A DNA stretch of 64,000 bases from CAYSRJ01 sp964521865 (GTDB lineage Bacteria; Spirochaetota; B62-G9; DRHN01), in NCBI GenBank assembly GCA_964521865.1, contig CAZFTJ010000005.1, positions 1 to 64,000 on the forward strand, in the 5' to 3' direction. This document shows positions 1 through 7,713 of the stretch, piece after piece. Every line of letters starts with the position of its first letter. Positions within the stretch are counted from its first letter, which is position 1. The translations under genes and the position numbers were made by a program. The notes under the pieces are model-generated. The model searched no databases, had not been told where the DNA came from, and saw only the letters and a list, made by a program, of their open reading frames with translations.

Positions 1-104
1 ATGAGCTTGATAAATGCAGAAGCAATGGCCATGGTGGAAATCACGATAATGATGGTGATGGTAATGATGGCAAGGAGCACAATGATTACCACAGAGATCT
101 GATC

Positions 105-587
105 ATGTCTATGGAGAGGAAGATCGACTCGCGCTCGATGATGGAAAAGGCGATAGAGGTAATGCGCCAGTCGGCGCCTGAACACCGACCTGATGGGTCA
201 CCGAGTCCGTCGGTGGGTGCAGTGCTGGTGCGACCCGACGGATCGATCGTGACTGCAGCTCGGGGGGAATTGCGCAACGGCAATCATGCCGAGTTCATTC
301 TGCTTGAGCGCAAATGCATTGGAGAGCGGTTGGATGATTGTGTGCTCTTTACAACACTTGAGCCTTGTCTCGATCGAAATGAACCCAAACATGGTTGCGC
401 GCGGCATATCGTCAGTGCTCGCATCAGGGAGGTCCATGTGGGCCTCGAGGACGACAACCCCCGTGTGGCGGGGAAAGGCATCGAGCACTTGCGTCGCTCA
501 GGCGTAACCGTTCACATGTTTGACCGCGACCTCCAAGATGAGATCCTGGCAGAGAATCAAGAGTTCTTCGCTTGGACGCGGCGTTAA
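105..587 (+). CDS. CDA-fold (RibD/dCMP-type) zinc deaminase, possibly the N-terminal half of a split fusion
   Basis: A 160-residue cytidine/deoxycytidylate deaminase-like protein. The zinc and proton-shuttle motif HAE is at about residues 61-63 and the second zinc motif PC-x(8)-C lies in the stretch TTLEPCLDRNEPKHGCARHI. The family hydrolytically deaminates nucleobases or nucleotides; the substrate here cannot be read from sequence. The ATG at 105 has only a weak upstream purine run. The same frame is open back to the window edge (position 3) with a Gly/Asn/Asp/His-rich stretch, so the true start may be further upstream. The next gene follows in the same frame after one TAA. A free-standing riboflavin RibD is unlikely because no reductase domain or rib genes are present. 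Confidence 0.75.
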   Translation: MSMERKIDSRSMMEKAIEVMRQSAPEHRPDGSPSPSVGAVLVRPDGSIVTAARGELRNGNHAEFILLERKCIGERLDDCVLFTTLEPCLDRNEPKHGCARHIVSARIREVHVGLEDDNPRVAGKGIEHLRRSGVTVHMFDRDLQDEILAENQEFFAWTRR

Positions 588-590
588 CCG

Positions 591-1586
591 GTGAGGCCAA
601 AGGAAGAACCGGCCAAGCTCTCAAGATACGAGGATCCGGTGACGGCGGTTGCCCTGGATGATCTCTCCCCACAAGCGTTAGAACGCTATCGTTCGAAAGC
701 AGGATTGGCTGAAAAAGTAGGCTCAGAGAGTTTCCTGCGCATACTGCGACAGCAAGGCGTGTTCGTGGGCGAGGGTGATACAACGACGCCTAGTGGCTTT
801 GGGTTGCTCTTGTTCGGCAAACATCCACGCAATGCTATGCCGCAGTCCGGGCTGCTGGCACGGGCAGATTTGCCTGATGGCTCTTCTTCACGGAAGGAAT
901 TCGGACAGGCTCTGGTTCTCATTCCAGAGCAACTGGAGAAGTGGCTGAACACCGTTCTACCTAGTACTATCGACCGACAACGCATGGAGCGAAAGGAGAA
1001 AGTCGATTTGCCCTTCGACATGATTCGCGAGGCCGTAGTCAATGCGCTGATCCATCGTGATTACGACCTCGTGGGGCAGAAATGCCAGTTCATGGTAAAT
1101 GCAGATACGATTACAGTCAAGAGTCCCGGTGGGCCTATTCCACCAGTCACTCTTGAGCAGCTCCAGTTGTTCACAGCACCGATGAAGAGCCGGAATCCCG
1201 TTCTGCACTACACCTTCGCGCGTATGGGTATGGCCGAAGAACAGGGATTTGGCTTAGAGAAGAGCCTCAAGGGTCGAGCCCAGGCGTTTGATCTGCCCCT
1301 GCCGACCTTCGTCTTGGCGGGCGACTACTTGGTCCTTACAATCTATCGAAGCCGAAGAGCCGCGGCTGTTACGTTGGCCAATGAGATCCGCGAGCAGCTC
1401 AGCAAGGCAGAGGTTGTCGGCTGGGAATGGATCTCGAAACGGCACTCGGTGACGACAGCTGAATATGAGGAGGCGATGGGGATTCCAAATCGAACCGCTA
1501 AAAACCATATCCAGAAGATGAAGAAACTGGGCCTGCTGAAGATGACCGGTGCTGGTCGTGCAACTCGATACGAGGTGATGCGTTGA
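591..1586 (+). CDS. HATPase_c_4 / RecG-like regulator with C-terminal winged helix, lacking the AlbA_2 domain
   Basis: 331 residues starting at GTG. The GHKL-type ATP-binding signatures of the HATPase_c_4 family are visible: the N-box REAVVNALIHRDY at about 147-159, SPGGPIPPVTLEQL at about 176-189 and the glycine-rich MAEEQGFGLEK at about 214-224. The last 70 residues form a winged-helix-like segment. Relatives (COG2865) usually carry an N-terminal Schlafen AlbA_2 nucleic-acid domain. That domain is absent here and its place is taken by the adjacent deaminase, encoded in the same frame three bases upstream. Such proteins are annotated as transcriptional regulators or putative RecG-like ATPases, and many sit in defence or mobile regions. 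Function with the deaminase is inference. Confidence 0.75.
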   Translation: MRPKEEPAKLSRYEDPVTAVALDDLSPQALERYRSKAGLAEKVGSESFLRILRQQGVFVGEGDTTTPSGFGLLLFGKHPRNAMPQSGLLARADLPDGSSSRKEFGQALVLIPEQLEKWLNTVLPSTIDRQRMERKEKVDLPFDMIREAVVNALIHRDYDLVGQKCQFMVNADTITVKSPGGPIPPVTLEQLQLFTAPMKSRNPVLHYTFARMGMAEEQGFGLEKSLKGRAQAFDLPLPTFVLAGDYLVLTIYRSRRAAAVTLANEIREQLSKAEVVGWEWISKRHSVTTAEYEEAMGIPNRTAKNHIQKMKKLGLLKMTGAGRATRYEVMR

Positions 1587-1635
1587 TGACGATGGTGGAG
1601 ATAGTGCTACACTTTGTTCCACGCTGCCATTCAAC

Positions 1636-1710
1636 GGGCCAAAGTGGCCCGATTCGTGTGGTGGTGCGGACGTTTACGAGAATCAGGCCATATATTAGGC
1701 CAAAATGGCC
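1636..1710. promoter_or_regulatory. Pair of GGCC-AAAnT-GGCC palindromes after the ATPase gene
   Basis: Two near-identical interrupted palindromes, GGGCCAAAGTGGCCC at 1636-1650 and GGCCAAAATGGCC at 1698-1710, both followed by CG. A third half-like AGGCCATATATTAGGCC precedes the second. The stretch 1587-1836 has no convincing gene. They could be operators for the winged-helix protein just upstream, or a structural signal. The link is inference. Confidence 0.35.
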
Positions 1711-1836
1711 CGGAGCATGGTGTGTATCGCAGGTAGTTACTACCATCCAACCGCATGGCGTATGAAGCCCTAACAAACCTTTGCATGCGACAGCTTACAG
1801 CCGTACGTAAAGGGTGATGTTATATGGGAATGAACA

Positions 1837-2796
1837 GTGGATCGGTGGTTCGCTGCTTCTATTTTCATTTCGAACCAAACGGACAGTATGATATCAGATA
1901 TTTCTGTAAACTTTACAAACATCTTTTCAAATAGAGAAATAGCAGTTGGCCTGTGGACCATTCCAACGGTTGTTTTGTTCTTATCGTTCCAGAAAGCCCG
2001 GTACTATTTTTTACAATTCCTGAAAACGTTCTTCGCTGTCAAAATCCAAGTTTTTTTTCTTAGTGTGTGGGCATGGTCCGTGCGTACGACTTATCTTCTC
2101 TGGCGAGTAGGATATTGGGAGTTAGGATTTTTAAAATCAACACTTATGTGGGGTGTCTTTGCCGCTCCAAAGAGTTCGTTTGATGCGATGACCGATGACG
2201 AAGGCGTCGATCGTCTAAAGTGCATAGTTCGGGATAACTTTACCGTTTGGGTACTGATAGAGTTTCTCGGTTCAGCTTTCACATTTTCTCTATTGGGGGA
2301 GGTCCTCTTCGTTCCAATCATGACTTTAATCGTTATTATGTCAGCTGTGACTGATTTGAGTAAAAAATACAGGCCACTTCCCAGTATCTTACATTGGGTT
2401 CTCATTATCATCGGCTGGGCTATCTTGATCCTCGGCGTGCTCGAGATATTTATAAACTGGAATCAATACCGAAGCTGGACGACTCTAAAGGAATTCTTTA
2501 TACCACCCCTATTGTCGGTCTCTTTATCCGTTTTTCTCTATCCTTGGTTGGTTTATTCCGAATATGAGAAAGTTTTTATTAGAATGACCTACACAAATCT
2601 GGCACGCAATGGGAACTTACAACGCGTAAAAGTTGAGTTGTTTAGATTCTGTAGGCTAAACATACGACGACTGGCAGGAATAAAAGGCATAAAAATAGCG
2701 GCGCTAATGAAAGCGCACTCTATTGAAGAGTTTAGATTGCAACTGCGTCAAGATAATGATGTTTTTATATTTCCGAAGACGAAATATACGAAGTAA
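1837..2796 (+). CDS. Multi-pass membrane protein of unknown function
   Basis: 319 residues from a GTG with a GGGA nine bases upstream; an ATG at 1888 (residue 18) is an alternative start. About five or six hydrophobic segments can be seen, near residues 38-55, 65-85, 143-172, 185-205 and 222-240. They are followed by a charged, basic C-terminal cytoplasmic tail of roughly 75 residues. A hydrophilic segment rich in Asp/Glu (about 112-132) sits between the membrane pairs. I do not recognise a family. It lies in an accessory stretch between the deaminase/ATPase pair and a decayed toxin-antitoxin locus and is AT-richer than the upstream genes, so separate acquisition is plausible. No partner is obvious. 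Confidence 0.6.
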   Translation: MDRWFAASIFISNQTDSMISDISVNFTNIFSNREIAVGLWTIPTVVLFLSFQKARYYFLQFLKTFFAVKIQVFFLSVWAWSVRTTYLLWRVGYWELGFLKSTLMWGVFAAPKSSFDAMTDDEGVDRLKCIVRDNFTVWVLIEFLGSAFTFSLLGEVLFVPIMTLIVIMSAVTDLSKKYRPLPSILHWVLIIIGWAILILGVLEIFINWNQYRSWTTLKEFFIPPLLSVSLSVFLYPWLVYSEYEKVFIRMTYTNLARNGNLQRVKVELFRFCRLNIRRLAGIKGIKIAALMKAHSIEEFRLQLRQDNDVFIFPKTKYTK

Positions 2797-2871
2797 GTAT
2801 TACAAAATTACAATCTATTAAACAAAGTTTGCCATTAAATATTATGCAATTAAAAAAATCTCATAAAATAA

Positions 2872-3138
2872 ATCGCCGCACCGGACAGGCTTTCACGGGT
2901 TTTTGCACTATTTCTATCAGATTTCATAATTCGTGAGAAGATTCCCCTTATTCCACAGCCTGCTGGTAGACTCTATTATGAGCTGAAAGAGAGTCCCGAT
3001 ATGAATGACGACCACACTAAGGAAAGCTTGATTGAGAAAATAAAGCGTGTTTCGGAAACTCTGAACAAGAACTCGGTGGCACGGTCTGAATTCATTCGTG
3101 AAACCGGTATTTCCGAATGGCCCTTTGTGTTCCATTAA
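2872..3138 (+). pseudogene. Homing-endonuclease-associated repeat protein, remnant
   Basis: A frame open from 2872 to a TAA at 3138, with an ATG at 3001. The segment from 3019 reads like one copy of the helix-rich repeat found next to HNH/homing nucleases: KESLIEKIKRVSETLNKN, then SEFIRETGIS. It stops abruptly after GISEW, where the sequence becomes the reverse complement of a HigA antitoxin fragment (junction near 3118-3122). No nuclease domain or further repeats follow, so it is a truncated relic. Family assignment is by eye. Confidence 0.45.
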
Positions 3139-3225
3139 CAATTGAAGGACATGATTAGGATCTCCTTCTATTTCGGAAATATGTTGTTTTTCATATGCTT
3201 CGATCAAAGTTCCCAGAGTTTCCAT
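3121..3225 (-). pseudogene. higA: HigA-type antitoxin, internal fragment
   Basis: From the ATG at 3225 the frame reads METLGTLIEAYEKQH and continues to LLMEHKG. This matches the middle of COG5499 HigA antitoxins (the LxTLIEAYExxH...DP...LxxLMExxG block just before the helix-turn-helix). The usual 35-40 residues upstream of this block and the whole DNA-binding domain downstream are missing. The frame then runs into unrelated sequence from the opposite-strand homing-repeat relic. Its ATG overlaps the stop of the HigB fragment (TAATG). Confidence 0.55.
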
Positions 3226-3335
3226 TAAAGAGGATAATTTGTGTGCTTCACAATTCTATACCAAGACTCTATATAAGTAGCACAATGAGGTTTTTTGGCA
3301 AACTCCAACAGACGTTTTCTAGTAATTACATGCAT
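3225..3335 (-). pseudogene. higB: HigB-type mRNA interferase toxin, N-terminal fragment
   Basis: A 36-codon frame, too short to be the whole toxin, starting MHVITRKRLLEFAKK with YIESWYRIVKHTNY following. This is the characteristic N-terminus of COG4680 HigB toxins (about 95-100 residues). After residue 34 it ends PL-stop and fuses directly to the HigA fragment. One deletion removing the toxin C-terminus and antitoxin N-terminus explains the join. The toxin core is lost, so activity is unlikely. Confidence 0.6.
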
Positions 3336-3413
3336 ATTTAATATATATCGCAAATTGAGATATTGCCAATTAAAGGTTTAGCGCAATTCCATGAGGAAAG
3401 CCAAAATTAAAAG

Positions 3414-4052
3414 TTATTCGGCTTCGAAACACCTGTATGCAATCCTTAGGAATCTATCAACATCGTCCATTGTTGAAAATCCATCTATCATCGATTCTTC
3501 GTACATGGCTATACTATCATGGATGGTTGTTTCAATATGCTCTTTGGCTACATTATGCAATGTCCATCCTTTATATTCAAAACCTTTTCCAGCGTTCAAC
3601 GTGATGTAAAAAAATGTATTCCACTCTGGATATATTGAAGATGATTCAATGCGCAGAGAGGGTGGATTCCCAGCAAATCTATCTTCACTTAGAATCCTGA
3701 ACATGAAGGAAGGGTTGGTGTTTTGGGGAAGCCCCAGGAAAAATTCTCTTTCAAGAAAGAATCCATTTTTCGTACATGAAAATGTACCACGAAAAAACGA
3801 ATAATTCAGGTCATCGAATAACATGAATACAAGTGCCCTGCCCAAATCTCCGCCGGACCATATGGATGTAATCTTTACATCATCCGGAAGCGGAATAAAT
3901 CGATATTTGGTTTTTTTCAACTCAGAAAGTATAAATGGATAAAATCTACTCAATAACAAATCATCAAGTTCTTTAACTGCTTTGGGATTCTCTAAAATAA
4001 TTCTGTCTTTTCGTGAATCACACCTGGTTGCCTCTTCTAAAATCCAGCTCAC
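3414..4052 (-). CDS. Hypothetical protein
   Basis: 212 residues. The start is a GTG preceded by a strong GGAGG six bases upstream (minus-strand GGAGGTAGATAGTG), which fixes the start well. The product is soluble, mixed alpha/beta in composition, with aromatic-rich stretches and no signal peptide or membrane segment. I do not recognise the family. It is AT-rich and sits beside other accessory genes and relics. Single-gene transcription is likely because neighbours on both sides are separated by more than 70 bases. Confidence 0.65.
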   Translation of the reverse strand: MSWILEEATRCDSRKDRIILENPKAVKELDDLLLSRFYPFILSELKKTKYRFIPLPDDVKITSIWSGGDLGRALVFMLFDDLNYSFFRGTFSCTKNGFFLEREFFLGLPQNTNPSFMFRILSEDRFAGNPPSLRIESSSIYPEWNTFFYITLNAGKGFEYKGWTLHNVAKEHIETTIHDSIAMYEESMIDGFSTMDDVDRFLRIAYRCFEAE

Positions 4053-4167
4053 TATCTACCTCCATAAAAATTAAGGTAGCCGAATGGGGCTGGGTTTGTG
4101 AAAACCAATTTGATAATTATACAATACAGCGGCGTCAATTAAAAATATAATTAAATGAATATGGTAA

Positions 4168-4452
4168 CTATTTTTTCCACTCATTAATATGCAGATAAGT
4201 CTTCACATTCTGCTTAGTTATTGGATATTTGTACATAATAAAGAGACCAATAATGTCAAGAATATTATCAGCAATTTCAAGAACATAGTTTGTCAAATTT
4301 TCATTAAAAGAGTCTGTAACAAAACTATCAATATCTTCGGTTGCTATCATGTCCATTTGTTTGGCTGAAGGATGAACATGTTTGTTTAAAAAAACCCATG
4401 TTGGATAAAAAGTATCCCTTGTATCATTTTTATTCCATCTGAAGCAGAACAA
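4168..4452 (-). CDS. Small hypothetical protein, start uncertain
   Basis: About 94 residues from a TTG; the frame extends only a few codons further before a stop, and no ribosome site supports any start. An internal ATG at residue 33 would give 62 residues. It is acidic to neutral with a hydrophobic patch near the C-terminus (IADNILDIIGLFIMY). It could be the 3' end of a truncated gene. No family recognised. Confidence 0.35.
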   Translation of the reverse strand: MFCFRWNKNDTRDTFYPTWVFLNKHVHPSAKQMDMIATEDIDSFVTDSFNENLTNYVLEIADNILDIIGLFIMYKYPITKQNVKTYLHINEWKK

Positions 4453-4621
4453 AAGTATAGCAACTATGTAAATTTATATTACACTTATACTGAAGTTATG
4501 TGAAAACTGACACGACAGCTTTGCGATCTTTATCCAGCAGAAACATGTTTATGTAATTGTGCTTCACTATGCGCTACCTTATTTCAAGGAAATTTCAAGG
4601 GGACGAAAGGAGAAATTGTCT

Positions 4622-5416
4622 ATGACATCGGACAGGGGTGCCCGGATCATTGAGAAGGCAAAGGAAATGGGAGCTTCGTTGGCTGGTATCGCGAGCGTCG
4701 AACTTCTTAAAGATTCTCCCTCTCACCATATTCAAAACATGAAAACCGGACTGGAGATAAAAGATTTTCCCGGAATAAAATGGCCTCACGATGCCAAATC
4801 GGCTCTGGTTATCGCAGTTTCTCATCCTGAAGATAAACCTGAGCTTGACTGGTGGGATGCCAGCAGCTCGCCGGGAAACAGTATTCTGATACGGATAGGC
4901 AGGGAACTGTCTGTTTGGATGCAGGAAGAATTTGGTATCAAAACCTACAAACTGCCTTACTCTGTTGAAAGGGGCGGAAAATATTTTAAGGACGCTGCGG
5001 TATTGGCCGGACTCGGCTGCATCGGCAAAAACAATATTCTCATTACCCCGGAACTGGGGCCGCGGGTTCGTCTTCGCGCACTGCTGCTTGCAGAAGAGCT
5101 GGCTCCAACAAATAGTGTGTCCTTCGATCCATGCGACGGATGTAAAGAATTGTGCAGAAAGGCATGTCCCCGGAATGCGTTTGCGGAGAGGGTCCTCTCA
5201 CCTGCCGATGCGGGGATGGTCGATCTTCCAGGGCGGGACGGATTCTTCAGCAGAGCCCGGTGCATGATCCAGATGCGCAAAGATGTCGAGGATTCTGAAA
5301 TAGACTTCGATAAGGCTGTGCAGTTTACATTGGATACTGAGTACATGTCCGATGCAAAGGAACGCGTTAAATACTGTCGTCACTGTGAATTTGCCTGCCC
5401 CATAGGAAAAAAGTAG
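4622..5416 (+). CDS. QueG-like (COG1600) 4Fe-4S reductase family protein
   Basis: 264 residues from the ATG at 4622, chosen because AAAGGAG lies nine bases upstream; longer in-frame starts lack this. The hallmark segment AGLGCIGKNNILITPELGPR (about 129-148) corresponds to the GxIGKN...TPExG block of epoxyqueuosine reductases. Two cysteine sets, C171-x2-C-x3-C-x3-C and C252-x2-C-x3-CP, fit two [4Fe-4S] clusters. Bona fide QueG proteins bind cobalamin and finish queuosine in tRNA. This protein is shorter and lacks the C-terminal HEAT-like extension, so it may be a paralogue with another substrate. Confidence 0.75.
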   Translation: MTSDRGARIIEKAKEMGASLAGIASVELLKDSPSHHIQNMKTGLEIKDFPGIKWPHDAKSALVIAVSHPEDKPELDWWDASSSPGNSILIRIGRELSVWMQEEFGIKTYKLPYSVERGGKYFKDAAVLAGLGCIGKNNILITPELGPRVRLRALLLAEELAPTNSVSFDPCDGCKELCRKACPRNAFAERVLSPADAGMVDLPGRDGFFSRARCMIQMRKDVEDSEIDFDKAVQFTLDTEYMSDAKERVKYCRHCEFACPIGKK

Positions 5417-5578
5417 ATATGCTTGGGCCGCCCAGGGCTCAATTACCGATACGCTAATTGTAAAAAGGAGGCCGGAAAAAGTATTTTACTGCAATTATCC
5501 AAGTAAGCCCGTTCACAATTTTGTTATACGGACGCTTCACATCCAAATAAGGTCCCGGCTCAAGAACCAGGCGGCATT

Positions 5579-5803
5579 ACCCCTTGATTTATTCGTCGAG
5601 GGCATTCATACTGACAGCACGTTGTGTTCAAAAATCTATTCGGAGTCCTCCTCTTCCTGTAAGGATTCGATGCGAGGCTGCTGTCATTGGAAACGAAGGG
5701 ATACTGCGTCCTGGCATAACGACGGCATCATCCATCTGAATACACTGCAGGGGGTATTTGACAATACGATCAATATTAGGATTTTATCATAGTCGCAAAA
5801 GCG
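5579..5803 (+). repeat. Dispersed direct repeat, copy 1
   Basis: About 225 bp closely matching 18871-19109 in the same orientation, beginning ACCCCTTGATTTATTCGTCG and ending around the TTTTAT box. Differences are scattered substitutions plus small indels, one of 3 bp; a frame in both copies ends at the same place (TAG here, TAA in copy 2). It therefore probably derives from the 3' end of a coding sequence. The two copies bracket the LacI/MttB cluster. The rest of 5417-5836 has no gene that I can support. Confidence 0.75.
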
Positions 5804-5836
5804 CCAAAAAATCCTAATAGAATAAAGGAGATTGTT

Positions 5837-6214
5837 ATGGCAGGACGAATCATCATAATTATCGCTTCGACCATTATCTTTATTTGGGGTGTTGCTCACA
5901 TAATCCCTGTCAATTCGGTTGTACAAGGATTTGGTGATATCTCAAGAGATAATCAAAGAATCATCACCATGGAATGGATTGCAGAAGGAATAACACTTTG
6001 TTTCATTGCAGTGCTTGTAACTGCTGTGAATATCTTGGGGAACAACCACAACACCTCATTGATTGTATATCGTCTTTCTGCAGGGATGCTCACCGTAATG
6101 GCAGTATTGACCTTGTTTACCGGAGCAAAAACGCCAATTGTTCCGATTAAGATCTGTCCTGCCGTAAAAACATTGGTAGCGATACTGCTTGTCATGGGGA
6201 GTATTTTTAAATAA
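5837..6214 (+). CDS. Small four-helix integral membrane protein
   Basis: 125 residues. The start is well supported by AAAGGAG seven bases before the ATG. Hydrophobic helices lie at about residues 3-25, 45-68, 78-95 and 105-123 with short loops, so nearly the whole protein is membrane-embedded. No motif beyond hydrophobicity is apparent. It lies just inside the copy-1 direct repeat and reads away from it; a promoter-like TTGACA near 5759 sits in the repeat end. It is convergent with the LacI-family gene, so not part of that operon. Function unknown. Confidence 0.7.
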   Translation: MAGRIIIIIASTIIFIWGVAHIIPVNSVVQGFGDISRDNQRIITMEWIAEGITLCFIAVLVTAVNILGNNHNTSLIVYRLSAGMLTVMAVLTLFTGAKTPIVPIKICPAVKTLVAILLVMGSIFK

Positions 6215-6431
6215 TTGGTTGTGGCGTCACAATCTCGCGAAATGATATATACTTTTTTTAGCACGTGTCATTCACAATTATTTATAAGAAATTTTATTTT
6301 TCAGAAAGGAATGCCTGGCTGGGCTTGGAGCCTTTCCGCCTTTAATTCCCCTCATAGTTACGGCTATTGAATTACATTATTCTGGGTAAGATAATGAGTT
6401 TCAATATAAGGAAACTTATAAGAAAATATTT

Positions 6432-7514
6432 TCAAGTCCCTGAAGTATAGATATTTTCGAGCATTTCCAGTTTATAATCTGTGACCACATTTTTATATTT
6501 TTGAAGACATTTGAGAGAACATGACCCCCTTATTTTAATCTTAGTGTTTAAATGAATAACAGCAGGCGTGTGTTCTCCATTTAATTGTTTTAATAATAAA
6601 TCTGCAGCCCTGGCACCTATTTCTATTCTTGGCTGATATACCACAGTGAGAGGCGGATCTGAAACCGGGGCCCATATAGGATCGTCAAAACCTACCAAAG
6701 CAATATCACGAGGACATTCCAATCTTTTCTCCTTAAAAGCAAATAGTGCGCCTATAGTCATAAGGTTATCCATTGTAAAAATAGCAGTAGGTTTCAGTCC
6801 GTTTTCAAGGAGGTATTTCGCAGCATAATAAGCTCCATACTCCTGACCCTTGCACGTTATAACAAATTCTTCTTTAAAGGGAATATCGTGTTCTTTCAGT
6901 GCACTCTTATAACCGTTGAGACGCTCTTTTTCCGCATATATTGCCTCACTCATAATTACACCGATACGCTCATGTCCATCATCAATTAAGTGATTAATTA
7001 ATTTTTTACTTCCAGATTTATTATCCACTACAATGGAAGTATAAGGATATTTCTCCAGAATTCTATCTATCAAAACAATTTTAATACCCAATGAAGAAAA
7101 CACATCCAGTATGGGTATATTCTCACTTGCAGGGGCAAGAATAATGCCATCTACTCCTTTTGAGAAGAATGTCCTCAAATGAGCATCCTCTTTTAATCCG
7201 TTCTCCTCGTTACTGGCAATGAGAATGTTGTATCCGCTTTTTAAAAGATTCTCTTCAATACTTCGTACAATTGAACCGTAAAAAGGGTTTTGTAAATCAG
7301 AAATAATCACACCGATGGTATTTGTCTTTTTTGTGGAAAGACTCCGAGCAGTATTACTCGGGATATAGTGAAAACTTTTAATTGCTTCAAGAACGGCATG
7401 TCGTAATTTTTCACTTACATATCGAGTATTGTTGACTACATGCGAAACTGTCGCGGTCGACACTTTCGCAGCTTTCGCTATATCAGAAATGGTTGCCTTC
7501 TTGTTTAATTTCAT
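6432..7514 (-). CDS. LacI-family transcriptional repressor
   Basis: 360 residues from the ATG at 7514; a TTG 45 bases earlier would add a segment not found in the family. The helix-turn-helix ATISDIAKAAKVSTATVSHV is at about residues 6-25, followed by the hinge helix and a periplasmic-binding-like sugar sensor (TIGVIISDLQNPFYGSIV, later VGFDDPIWAPVSDPPLT). It is the last gene of the minus-strand catabolic cluster, 200 bases after the zinc dehydrogenase, and so may have its own promoter. The likely role is to sense the imported sugar-like compound and release the operator at 18508-18543. The match between regulator and operator is inference. Confidence 0.9.
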   Translation of the reverse strand: MKLNKKATISDIAKAAKVSTATVSHVVNNTRYVSEKLRHAVLEAIKSFHYIPSNTARSLSTKKTNTIGVIISDLQNPFYGSIVRSIEENLLKSGYNILIASNEENGLKEDAHLRTFFSKGVDGIILAPASENIPILDVFSSLGIKIVLIDRILEKYPYTSIVVDNKSGSKKLINHLIDDGHERIGVIMSEAIYAEKERLNGYKSALKEHDIPFKEEFVITCKGQEYGAYYAAKYLLENGLKPTAIFTMDNLMTIGALFAFKEKRLECPRDIALVGFDDPIWAPVSDPPLTVVYQPRIEIGARAADLLLKQLNGEHTPAVIHLNTKIKIRGSCSLKCLQKYKNVVTDYKLEMLENIYTSGT

Positions 7515-7588
7515 AGAATTTCTTTTGAAACAGAAATAAGTTATTAATGCCGGGTACAAAAGTAATTTACGAATAAAGGCACTTTATT

Positions 7589-7601
7589 GTACCAACGGTA
7601 C
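7589..7601. promoter_or_regulatory. Candidate autoregulatory operator upstream of the LacI-type gene
   Basis: GTACC-AAC-GGTAC, flanked by imperfectly matching ATTG and GCAAT, sits 75 bases before the regulator start in the 200-base gap between the dehydrogenase and regulator genes. It differs from the 18508-18543 inverted repeat, so it may belong to another regulator or be chance. Confidence 0.3.
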
Positions 7602-7713
7602 GCAATTTTTGATTACAACCAAGCATATTCGTCTCAACACCGGAAGTGAACATCGTACTTCTTATAGAACTCTGAAATCGGCACCAGATTTTTTCAGTTG
7701 TTCCAGTACAATC

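Noticed and set aside
1583..1765. Short frame overlapping the ATPase stop
   Set aside because: Its body is mostly the GGCC palindromes; no protein-like composition or ribosome site.
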